Assembly: GCA_937915865.1 (NCBI GenBank)
Contig: CALGIG010000045.1
Span: 186,001-250,000, forward strand
DNA length: 64,000 nucleotides
Direction of reading: 5' to 3'
Source of the DNA: an uncultured Prolixibacteraceae bacterium
GTDB lineage: Bacteria; Bacteroidota; Bacteroidia; Bacteroidales; Prolixibacteraceae
The notes below the pieces were generated by a model. It was not told the DNA's origin, searched no databases, and saw nothing but the letters and a program-made list of their open reading frames with translations. The translations under genes were made by a program, and so were the position numbers. Of this stretch, positions 17,461 to 25,488 are shown one piece after another. Positions within the stretch are counted from its first letter, which is position 1. Each line of letters opens with the position of its first letter.

Positions 17461-18104
17461 TAGTCTATGCTTTAGGTTTTATTTCTCAGGTACTTTTCTT
17501 TATGCGGACCCTTCTGCAATGGATCCTTTCGGAACGGGCAAAAAAGGTGCTCTCACCAACTGTTTACTGGGTGTTAAGCATTATCGCCTCCTATCTTTTC
17601 TTTATCTACGGATGGTTTCGTAACGACTTTTCTATCCTTCTGGGGCAAATGATTTCCTATTACATATACATCTGGAATTTAAACGAAAACGGAGTATGGA
17701 ATAAAATTAACGGATTAATCAAGTTAATTCTCATCGGCACGCCAATTTGTGCTGTAGGATTCTTAATTAAAGGAAGTGCTCACTTCATCGACAATTTTCT
17801 AACAAACAAGGATATCCCGCTACAACTGGTCATTTTTGGCTCCCTGGGACAAGTCGTCTTCACCTTACGATTCGTTTACCAGTGGATTTATTCCATGAAA
17901 CGAAATGAATCGCTTCTCCCTTTAGGCTTCTGGATAATCAGCCTGGTTGGCTCCGGAATGATTGCCATTTACGGAATCATTCGGGTTGATCCGATACTGA
18001 TACTAGGGCAATCTGTCGGGTTTATTGCCTATTCTCGAAACATCATGCTTTACAAAAAAGAACTAAATAGCCGAATAAATGATGAGCCGATATTTAACCA
18101 ATAA
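17457..18104 (+). CDS. LAB_N (lipid-A-disaccharide synthase N-terminal domain) membrane protein, duplicated
   Basis: 215 residues, six or more membrane helices, made of two similar halves: residues ~8-75 (FISQVLFFMRTLLQWILSE ... LGQMISYYIYIWNL) and ~127-205 (LGQVVFTLRFVYQWIYSMK ... LGQSVGFIAYSRNI). LAB_N domains have PQ-loop-like folds and accompany lipid A glycosylation genes. The gene overlaps both neighbours (ATGA with the GT2; 26 bases with the GT39). A role as flippase or scaffold for the lipid-linked sugar is plausible but not shown. Confidence 0.8.
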   Translation: MIVYALGFISQVLFFMRTLLQWILSERAKKVLSPTVYWVLSIIASYLFFIYGWFRNDFSILLGQMISYYIYIWNLNENGVWNKINGLIKLILIGTPICAVGFLIKGSAHFIDNFLTNKDIPLQLVIFGSLGQVVFTLRFVYQWIYSMKRNESLLPLGFWIISLVGSGMIAIYGIIRVDPILILGQSVGFIAYSRNIMLYKKELNSRINDEPIFNQ

Positions 18105-19665
18105 AACCTTGAGGTATGCATTGTTTTTTATTACCGTTTTACCGGCTTTCATGTTCCGCGACTTTACTCCGGACAATGAATCGCGGTATTTAAGCATTGC
18201 CGACGAAGCCTTGCGCAAGAGCACTATTTTTACATTTGCAGATCATGGAATCATTTATGCCGACAAGCCCCCACTTTACCTTTGGGTTGTGATGTTGGGC
18301 AAATGGCTTCTTGGCTATCACAACCTGCTGCTTTTAGGCTTATTCTCTTATGTCCCGGCTTTAGTTGTTCTCTACATAATGGACAAATGGGTGAAAGACA
18401 TCCTTTCCGAAAGAGAACGTCTGGTGGCACAACTGATGCTTTTAACGAGCGGTTTTTTTATTGGCACAGCTATCGTGCTTCGAATGGATATGCTGATGTG
18501 CATGTTCATCGTTTTAGCGCTTTACACGTTTTTCAGAATGTATATTGGGGAAGGAAAGCTCCGGGATTCCTGGTTGTTCCCTTTCTTCGTATTTATGGCC
18601 ACATTCACAAAAGGACCAATCGGAATTATTGTTCCGCTCGTTTCAACCATCACTTTCCTTATTCTGAAAAAAGAACTCAGAATGGTCGGCAAATTTTGGG
18701 GCTATAAAATGGTACTTGTTTTATTGATATTGTGTGGAGCCTGGTTTTCAGGGGTTTATGCTGAAGGTGGCAGTCAATATCTGGATGATCTGCTCTTCAA
18801 TCAAACGATTAACAGGGCTGTGAATTCGTTCCACCACAAAGAACCTTTTTATTACTATTTTATAGCATTCTGGTATTCGCTTGCTCCATGGTCAATTCTG
18901 ATTGCCGGAATTCTGATTGCCGAACTTAAAAGGAAACTGGCTGCAACTGATCTGGAACTTTTCTTCCTGGTGATTGCACTTTCGACAATTGCGACTTTGT
19001 CTCTTTTTAGCTCCAAACTGGCCGTTTACATGCTTCCCTCTATTCCATTTTTTGTGTATCTGAGTTCCCTGTGGCTGGCAAAGTTAGGTTTGCCGCGTTG
19101 GATGTTTCTACTTGCTGGCATTCCGGCAGGAATCCTTATCCTGGTTTTTCCAGGAGTAATTGTAGCTTCCCATCTCCCAAAAATTAACGAAGTTGGTATC
19201 TCTCCGTTGGTTTTTATTTCCTGTTTTATTTTATCAGGTTCAGGAATTCTGACATTTCGCTTACTGAAAAAACAGGAGCTGAACAAAGCAATCATTTCAC
19301 TTGGAACCGGAATATTAATATCCGTATTCGTCGTTTCATTTGCAATCCCCCGGTATAACAAATATATCGGACTACAGGAAATTTGTAATCAGGCAAAAGA
19401 AACAGCCTCTGAAAAAGGTGGTGTAAACTACTACTACTGCGAAATGACCATAGCCGACAATCTGAATGCTTACTTGGGAGTTATGCCTGAAAAACTTCGA
19501 ATATCAGATTTATATAAGGCAGATTCTTCGATGAAAACGCCGGCAATCCTTTTTACATGGCACAAGGCTATTGAACGAAATGACTCTCTGAGAGTATTTC
19601 TGAAGGATAAAAAGATACATCAGTCGGGCGGCAATTTTTACATTGAAATAGACAGAAACAAATGA
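18079..19665 (+). CDS. GT39-type (ArnT/PMT-like) membrane glycosyltransferase
   Basis: 528 residues with about 11-12 membrane helices. The first luminal loop has the PMT_2 acidic signature FTPDNESRYLSIADE, and YADKPPLYLW follows, as in ArnT-like enzymes. ArnT-type proteins use a polyprenyl-phosphate sugar to glycosylate lipid A or LPS core on the periplasmic face. The C-terminal ~110 residues form a soluble periplasmic domain. It overlaps the LAB_N gene upstream and the epimerase downstream (ATGA). Confidence 0.85.
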   Translation: MMSRYLTNKTLRYALFFITVLPAFMFRDFTPDNESRYLSIADEALRKSTIFTFADHGIIYADKPPLYLWVVMLGKWLLGYHNLLLLGLFSYVPALVVLYIMDKWVKDILSERERLVAQLMLLTSGFFIGTAIVLRMDMLMCMFIVLALYTFFRMYIGEGKLRDSWLFPFFVFMATFTKGPIGIIVPLVSTITFLILKKELRMVGKFWGYKMVLVLLILCGAWFSGVYAEGGSQYLDDLLFNQTINRAVNSFHHKEPFYYYFIAFWYSLAPWSILIAGILIAELKRKLAATDLELFFLVIALSTIATLSLFSSKLAVYMLPSIPFFVYLSSLWLAKLGLPRWMFLLAGIPAGILILVFPGVIVASHLPKINEVGISPLVFISCFILSGSGILTFRLLKKQELNKAIISLGTGILISVFVVSFAIPRYNKYIGLQEICNQAKETASEKGGVNYYYCEMTIADNLNAYLGVMPEKLRISDLYKADSSMKTPAILFTWHKAIERNDSLRVFLKDKKIHQSGGNFYIEIDRNK

Positions 19666-20717
19666 AAATATTAATTACAGGCGCTGCTGGCTTTATCGGA
19701 TTCCATGCGGTAAAGCATTTTGCAGAAAAAGGTAACCGGGTTGTTGGAATTGATAATATTAACGACTACTACGATGTTAGGTTGAAGTATGCACGTTTGA
19801 CTGAGACAGGAATCCGAAAAGAATTGATACAAAACCACCAATCGCAACAAAGTATTGAATACCCAAACTATCGGTTTATCAAGGCCGATCTTCTGGACAA
19901 GCAATTTATTGATAATCTTTTTGAATGTGAGCACTTTGATGTCATATGCAACTTGGCTGCTCAGGCTGGTGTCAGATATTCGATAGAAGAACCAAAAGCT
20001 TATATAGATTCAAATATTCATGGTTTCTTTAATATTTTGGAAGCTTGTCGTATTTACCGAGTAAAGCATTTAGTATATGCAAGTTCGAGCAGTGTTTATG
20101 GCATGAATAGAAAGGTTCCATACCGCGAAACCGATCTGGTTGACTCTCCTGTGAGCCTTTATGCAGCCAGCAAAAAATCTAACGAATTAATGGCTCATGC
20201 ATACAGCAAACTGTATAATATTCCAACAACGGGAGTACGTTTCTTTACAGTGTATGGACCGTGGGGACGCCCCGATATGGCTCCCTATCTTTTTATGAAT
20301 GCAATCATGAACCAATCTCGAATAAAGGTATTTAATCACGGTAAACTTTCGCGCGATTTCACATACATTGACGATATTATTGCTGGCTTGTCGGCTATTA
20401 TTGATTTTCCCCCTACCAAAGATCTTCCTTATAGAATTTATAACATAGGCAGTGGAAAACCAATCAGGCTTCTTGACTTTATAGCAGTTATAGAGAAAGT
20501 TACTGGCAAAAAAGCCATTAAGGAAATGGTCGATATGCAAGATGGCGATGTTTATCGAACATATGCGGACACCAGTATGCTTGAACATGATCTAAACTAC
20601 AAACCAAATACTGCAATTCAAGAAGGAATTAACCAATTGTATAAATGGTATATAAACTACTCAACTCACTCTTCGTGCCTTCATATGAAAACGAATAAAT
20701 CAGCAACCATTTTTTAA
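19662..20717 (+). CDS. NAD-dependent sugar epimerase, probable UDP-glucuronate 4-epimerase
   Basis: 351-residue extended SDR: Rossmann motif GAAGFIG near residue 7, the catalytic SSSSVYG and YAASKKSNE (YxxxK). GIDNINDYYDVRLKYARL directly after the first strand is a hallmark of UDP-glucuronate epimerases (LpsL/Gla/Cap1J group) rather than GalE. It would make UDP-galacturonate. Sitting inside an operon with two GT2 and two GT39 genes, it probably supplies the sugar to be transferred to lipid A. The last ~15 residues differ from the family norm. Confidence 0.8.
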   Translation: MKILITGAAGFIGFHAVKHFAEKGNRVVGIDNINDYYDVRLKYARLTETGIRKELIQNHQSQQSIEYPNYRFIKADLLDKQFIDNLFECEHFDVICNLAAQAGVRYSIEEPKAYIDSNIHGFFNILEACRIYRVKHLVYASSSSVYGMNRKVPYRETDLVDSPVSLYAASKKSNELMAHAYSKLYNIPTTGVRFFTVYGPWGRPDMAPYLFMNAIMNQSRIKVFNHGKLSRDFTYIDDIIAGLSAIIDFPPTKDLPYRIYNIGSGKPIRLLDFIAVIEKVTGKKAIKEMVDMQDGDVYRTYADTSMLEHDLNYKPNTAIQEGINQLYKWYINYSTHSSCLHMKTNKSATIF

Positions 20718-20729
20718 TTAATCTTTGCG

Positions 20730-22370
20730 ATGATTATCCTTAAAGAAATACCGTTAAAATATTGGCTGACTGCTCTGTTTTTTTTCTTGATTTATCTGAT
20801 AAATCTTGGATTCGATTTGGTTATTGATGCCGGTAAATATGCAGCTGTTAGCAAAACTATATACGAAACCGGAGATTTGATTCGGTTAAAGATATTTGAT
20901 AAACCATACGACCAAAAGCCTCCATTTATGTTCTGGCTTGCGGCGCTTTCGTTTAAAGTATTTGGATTATCTAATTATTCTTTCAAGCTTCCGACTTTTT
21001 TATTTACAATTTTCGGAACTTTTGCTACCTATAAATTGGGAGAGGCCCTATATAACAGGAGGACCGGAATTCTTTCGGCAATTATGCTGATTACTTCACA
21101 AAGCATGTTGCTTTATAATAATGACACACATACCGATGTGGTGCTAACGATGTGTGTCGTCATTGCCTTATGGCAACTTCATAAGTATATCAGTAATCCA
21201 AACTGGAGGAATTACATCGCCGGATTCACTTTTGTTGGATTAGCGGTGATTACCAAAGGGCCAATCGGTATGGCAGTTCCCGTTTTTGCTATCATAGCAC
21301 ATATCCTCATCATAAAAAGAAACGAGCTGCTAAAACCTGTGATGTGGCTACCTGGGTTGCTGATTGTTTTGGCAATATCAACTCCAACACTAATTGGACT
21401 TTATCATCAATTTGGAATTGATGGCATAAAGTTTTTCTTCTGGACCAACAATTTGGGGCGGATAACAGGAACCTACACCGGTACCAACAATGATTATATG
21501 TTTTATTTACACACCCTTGGATACTTGTTCCTGCCCTTTTCGTTATTAACCTACTTTGGCGTTTTTCATGAGATTAAAAATTGGGGATCAAACCGTTTTT
21601 CGTTTCTAAAGTCACACGAGGGAATAACGATGGCAATACCTGTTTTCCTTGCTATTCTTTCGGTTTCGAAGACAAAAAGCCCTCATTATATACTACCGGC
21701 AATTCCTTTGATCTCGATCATTACAGCCAAATGGACCGATCGGTTAATTCAGGATAGATTTTTTTCTCCTACCGTTCTTAAATCTATTATTCGGACACAA
21801 TATGTTGTTCTTGCATTATTGGTTGTTGGATCCCTTCTTATTCCTATAGTGTTTTTTCCGACCATCAATTTATGGTTTTGGATTGCGATGATCTTGATGA
21901 TAGGATTGTTCGTCTATGTTCTGATAAAATCAAACACAATTGCCGAAAAGCTTGTGCATGTTCCTATCATGGCAATTCTTACGGTTAATCTGATTCTGAC
22001 ATTGCACTTTTTTCCACAGATTTTCAAATATGATGCGACACCCATTGTCTCACGAGACTTTAATAAGGCCGGGTCAGAAAAAGCGAACTTATTTGTACTA
22101 AATAATATGGATTACGAGATTAGTTTTTATGCTAAAAATCATCCCAGGGTAATTGCGGATTCTACGCTTACGAAATTGCAATTCATTGATGAACCTTGGG
22201 TTTATACTGATAGCGTAGGACGAAATAAGCTGTTTGAGAACTTTCCTGAGGCGACAACTTTTAAGCACTATAAGTATAAAAGAGTATCCAAAATTAGATT
22301 AAAATTTTTGTTACCCTCGACAAGATTCAATGAGTTGGATGACATGTATCTGATTAAAGTTAGAGAATAA
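20730..22370 (+). CDS. GT39-type (ArnT/PMT-like) membrane glycosyltransferase
   Basis: 546 residues, about 12 membrane helices. The first loop carries VIDAGKYAAVSKTIYETGD and YDQKPPFMFWLAAL, the equivalent of the DKPP motif in the GT39 at 18079; NNDTHTDVVLTMCV and VITKGPIG are further PMT_2 landmarks. The soluble C-terminal domain spans roughly residues 430-546. Two GT39 enzymes in one operon suggest two acceptor positions, as with RgtA-D in rhizobia (family knowledge). Overlaps the next gene by one base (TAATG). Confidence 0.85.
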   Translation: MIILKEIPLKYWLTALFFFLIYLINLGFDLVIDAGKYAAVSKTIYETGDLIRLKIFDKPYDQKPPFMFWLAALSFKVFGLSNYSFKLPTFLFTIFGTFATYKLGEALYNRRTGILSAIMLITSQSMLLYNNDTHTDVVLTMCVVIALWQLHKYISNPNWRNYIAGFTFVGLAVITKGPIGMAVPVFAIIAHILIIKRNELLKPVMWLPGLLIVLAISTPTLIGLYHQFGIDGIKFFFWTNNLGRITGTYTGTNNDYMFYLHTLGYLFLPFSLLTYFGVFHEIKNWGSNRFSFLKSHEGITMAIPVFLAILSVSKTKSPHYILPAIPLISIITAKWTDRLIQDRFFSPTVLKSIIRTQYVVLALLVVGSLLIPIVFFPTINLWFWIAMILMIGLFVYVLIKSNTIAEKLVHVPIMAILTVNLILTLHFFPQIFKYDATPIVSRDFNKAGSEKANLFVLNNMDYEISFYAKNHPRVIADSTLTKLQFIDEPWVYTDSVGRNKLFENFPEATTFKHYKYKRVSKIRLKFLLPSTRFNELDDMYLIKVRE

Positions 22371-23305
22371 TGGAACGAATATCATTGGTAATTCCGGTAT
22401 ATAATGAGGCTGATAACATACTTCTGTTAATTCAGCAGGTTATTCAAGCGTTTAAATGGCAGAATTTTGACTATGAGATTATTGTGGTTGATGATGGCTC
22501 TGTAGATGATACTGTCAACCTTGTAAGAATATTAAATGATCCGCGAGTGCGCCTGATTCAATTGAAACGAAATTATGGTCAATGTCTGGCGATTAAAGCA
22601 GGAATTGATTATTCAACCGGCGATTACATTGCGACAATTGATGGTGATTTGCAAAATGATCCGGAGGATTTGATTGAAATGTTACATATTCTGCAAAATG
22701 AACCAATTGACGTAGTTACCGGTATCAGAAGAAAACGCAAAGATGACGTGATTTTTCGTAAGATTCCGTCGTTTATTGCTAATTCATTGATTCGGTGGAT
22801 AACCCGGACCTCAATTATTGATAACGGATGCGCTATTAAATTATTTAAAAGCCACATTATTAAGGATATTACATTATACGGTGAACTTCATCGGTTTATA
22901 GTTATTCTGGCTATTTATGATGGCGCAAAGGTTAAGCAGATTGAGGTGAAACATTATCCTCGGGTGAATGGAGTTTCCAAGTATGGTTTATCAAGAACTT
23001 TTAAGGTATTGAGTGACCTAATATTATTACAATTCTATCGAAAACATGCACAAACACCATCGCATTTTTACATTAAAATCGGTTCTTTGCTTTGCTTTGC
23101 CGGAACAATTTTACTGGGCTATCTATTGGCAATCAAAATTTTAGGCTACGATATTTGGGGTCTATCATTCATTTTTCTTGGTGTGTTGCTATTACTGGCT
23201 GGTCTACAAATAATTACTTCAGGTATCGTACTTGATTATATCATGCGAACATATTTTGAATCTCAAAATAAAAAACCTTATGGAATAAGAAAAGGTGATG
23301 TCTGA
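22370..23305 (+). CDS. GT2 glycosyltransferase with C-terminal membrane hairpin (DPM1/ArnC/GtrB-like)
   Basis: 311 residues: GT2 core with ISLVIPVYNEADN, VVDDGSVDDT, ATIDGDLQNDPEDL (DxD) and YPRVNGVSKYGL, then two membrane helices (about residues 230-254 and 264-290). This layout matches ArnC/GtrB-type undecaprenyl-phosphate sugar transferases. It ends the six-gene operon. Compared with the GT2 at 16663 it has an extra membrane hairpin, so the two may load different sugars or one may be soluble. Confidence 0.87.
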   Translation: MERISLVIPVYNEADNILLLIQQVIQAFKWQNFDYEIIVVDDGSVDDTVNLVRILNDPRVRLIQLKRNYGQCLAIKAGIDYSTGDYIATIDGDLQNDPEDLIEMLHILQNEPIDVVTGIRRKRKDDVIFRKIPSFIANSLIRWITRTSIIDNGCAIKLFKSHIIKDITLYGELHRFIVILAIYDGAKVKQIEVKHYPRVNGVSKYGLSRTFKVLSDLILLQFYRKHAQTPSHFYIKIGSLLCFAGTILLGYLLAIKILGYDIWGLSFIFLGVLLLLAGLQIITSGIVLDYIMRTYFESQNKKPYGIRKGDV

Positions 23306-23620
23306 GCAAAAAGATTTTCTATTGCGTATGAGCATTTTTCTCTGATTAAATGAAAACATCAATCAATCGAGTGTTACACACGTAACCCTACATCAAATAT
23401 AAACGATGGGACGTTAGGCCATTTCAAAGCCCTACCATCGAAAAAGAAAATGATTAGTATTGAATAGCAGGAAACGTGTTTATTTCAATTGTTGTTAAAG
23501 TTGAGAATATTTGTTTCTGTTCATCAGATATACATTCTGAGAGTAAAAAGGGGGAGAGTCTTAAGTAGTTATTAGTGCGAATTAACTGATCTGGTAAATA
23601 CCTAAATATCTTTTTATTCT
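23306..23620. other. Intergenic region before the second Rrf2 gene
   Basis: No gene is seen. It holds an imperfect bulged hairpin at 23404-23440 (CGATGG and TAGG pairing with CCTA and CCATCG) and, at 23572-23589, TTAGTGCGAATTAACTGA, which matches 14 of 18 positions of the tetR operator at 14877. Neither has a proven role. Confidence 0.4.
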
Positions 23621-23653
23621 TAACTTTGCCTTAAATACTATAAAAAGGTAGTA
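23621..23653 (+). promoter_or_regulatory. Promoter and operator of the second Rrf2 gene
   Basis: TAACTTTG (23621-23628) is the -7 element. TACTA-N8-TAGTA (23636-23653) is an interrupted palindrome at the expected transcription start, ending 4 bases before the start codon. The whole block, including the flanking TTTTTATT and TAATATATG, is a diverged copy of the one at 11960-12009. Confidence 0.6.
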
Positions 23654-23657
23654 ATAT

Positions 23658-24086
23658 ATGATTTTTAACAAAACTACAGAATATGCACTTACTATCCTGG
23701 GATTTATGGCAACCCGTAATGAGAATGTGTATTCAGCAGAATATTTGCACCAGCAATTAAATATTCCCCGTCGTTACCTTCGTCGTTTGCTAACCGACTT
23801 GGCTAGTCACGGATTCCTAAAAAGTTCATCAGGCAGAAATGGTGGGTTTATTTTTGCACAGGCTTTGAAAGAAATTAATCTCGCCATGGTTATAAATAAA
23901 CTGGAAGGATCTGATGCGGTAAATAATTGCATTCTTGGCTTCAGTTGTTGTGTCGTTGATAAACCATGCATTATGCATGAATCGTGGATGGAAGCACGTT
24001 CAAAAATGGTAGAAACTCTAACAAATACCACACTCGCTGATCTCAAAGAAAAGTACCAGATGGATCTTAGAAAAATCTTAAATTGA
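23658..24086 (+). CDS. Rrf2 family (NsrR-like) regulator, intact paralogue
   Basis: 142 residues: winged helix (LHQQLNIPRRYLRRLLTDLA) and dimerisation helix, with cysteines C91, C97, C98 and C104 in NCILGFSCCVVDKPC. The pattern is close to the [4Fe-4S]-binding cysteines of NsrR (91/96/102), a direct NO sensor. It is the full-length version of the frameshifted gene at 12007, and lies 66 bases upstream of narK. Expected role: control of the nitrate reduction genes and of its own palindromic promoter in response to NO or Fe-S status (inference). Confidence 0.85.
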   Translation: MIFNKTTEYALTILGFMATRNENVYSAEYLHQQLNIPRRYLRRLLTDLASHGFLKSSSGRNGGFIFAQALKEINLAMVINKLEGSDAVNNCILGFSCCVVDKPCIMHESWMEARSKMVETLTNTTLADLKEKYQMDLRKILN

Positions 24087-24152
24087 TAAAAAACAAAAAA
24101 TCCAAATCAATAGATCTCTTTACTCAATTAAGCATCATCCTAAATTTTGAAA

Positions 24153-25439
24153 ATGGATAAGATTAAACTAAAAGGCTCTCCAGGCCGTGGACTTCTTGGA
24201 ACAACATTAGGTTTCTTTTTTGGTTTCGCCGCAGTATCGCTCTATGGCCCGACTGCTATAAAATTTAAAGAAGCAATGGATCTGACTCCAGCTATGATGG
24301 GCCTTTTAGTTGCCATCCCTGCACTTTCTGGTTCATTGCTTCGAATCCCTTTTGGCGCCTGGGTTGATACCACCGGGGGCAAAAAACCCTTTCTGATTCT
24401 ATTAATACTTTCAATGATTGGATTGGGTGGAGTTACCTTGCTTCTAAACATCACATATCCAGATAAAATGCATGGCTTGTATGGTCTCATACTGTTCCTT
24501 GGATTCCTGAGCGGCGCCGGTATCGCTACTTTTTCAGTGGGCATTGCTCAAACATCTTACTGGTTTCCAAAGAAAAAGCAAGGCATGGCTTTAGGGGCTT
24601 ATGCCGGACTTGGCAACCTGGCTCCAGGCGTTTTCTCGCTTATTCTTCCGTTTTACCTGCAAAGTTTTGGATTTATTTCAGCCTATTTTGCCTGGTTCAT
24701 GTTTTTATTAATTGGAACCATTGTTTATGCCCTTGTTGGTCAGAACACCTATTATTTTCAATTCAAAGAAGCAGGTAAACCCGAAGAAGAAAGCCGAAGA
24801 CTGGCAAAGGAATTGGGACAGGAGATGTTTCCGGCCGGAAATGTGAAAGACAGCCTGATCAATTCTGCAAAAGTTAAGAACACCTGGGCTCTAGTGGCTT
24901 TGTATTTTACCACTTTCGGTGGCTTTATCGGCCTGACTGCCTGGTTTCCCATTTACTGGAGCCAGTTCCATGATTTTTCTTTAACCAAGGCCGGATTATT
25001 TACTGCGATATTTTCATTGATGGCTTCAGTGATAAGAGTTTTTGGCGGTAAACTTGCGGATGAAGCTGGGGGCGAAAAGGTAAGTCTTATATCCTTATTG
25101 TTAGTTTTAGTCGCATCAATCTTTCTTTCCTTGGCACATTCTGTATTAATCGGATTCTTCTCGGTCATCCTTCTTGCTGTTGGAATGGGGATAAATAATG
25201 CTGCTGTTTTCAAATTAGTACCCGATTATGTCCCCAAAGCCATTGGTGGCGCTGCCGGATGGATTGGCGGCCTGGGTGCATTCGGAGGATTTGTAATCCC
25301 CCCAATAATGGGTTCAATTGCCAGTTCGTATGGCAAATCGGGATATATGCTAGGATTCATTGTTTTCGTCATTTTAGCTATTCTTAGTATTGGTATTGTT
25401 ATCTTCCTAAAGCAACAACACCAGAAAATGAAAATATAA
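24153..25439 (+). CDS. narK: NarK/NasA-type nitrate/nitrite MFS transporter
   Basis: 428 residues from the ATG at 24153 (a TTG two codons earlier is ignored), twelve membrane helices. MFS signature between TM2 and TM3 (GAWVDTTGGKKPF), TM5 GAYAGLGNLAPGVFS, the nitrate-signature counterpart, and a second half with GGKLADEAGGEKV. The family imports nitrate or exchanges it for nitrite. It sits between the Rrf2 regulator and narG in one direction, consistent with supply of nitrate to the cytoplasmic-facing NarG active site. Confidence 0.9.
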   Translation: MDKIKLKGSPGRGLLGTTLGFFFGFAAVSLYGPTAIKFKEAMDLTPAMMGLLVAIPALSGSLLRIPFGAWVDTTGGKKPFLILLILSMIGLGGVTLLLNITYPDKMHGLYGLILFLGFLSGAGIATFSVGIAQTSYWFPKKKQGMALGAYAGLGNLAPGVFSLILPFYLQSFGFISAYFAWFMFLLIGTIVYALVGQNTYYFQFKEAGKPEEESRRLAKELGQEMFPAGNVKDSLINSAKVKNTWALVALYFTTFGGFIGLTAWFPIYWSQFHDFSLTKAGLFTAIFSLMASVIRVFGGKLADEAGGEKVSLISLLLVLVASIFLSLAHSVLIGFFSVILLAVGMGINNAAVFKLVPDYVPKAIGGAAGWIGGLGAFGGFVIPPIMGSIASSYGKSGYMLGFIVFVILAILSIGIVIFLKQQHQKMKI

Positions 25440-25488
25440 TGAGAGATTCTGGTCTTTATCGGGATATGCAATCTTTTAAAATATTAAA

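Noticed and set aside
23404..23440. Bulged hairpin as a terminator or riboswitch
   Set aside because: No T-run follows, the stem is interrupted by a 5-base bulge, and no known riboswitch core is recognisable.
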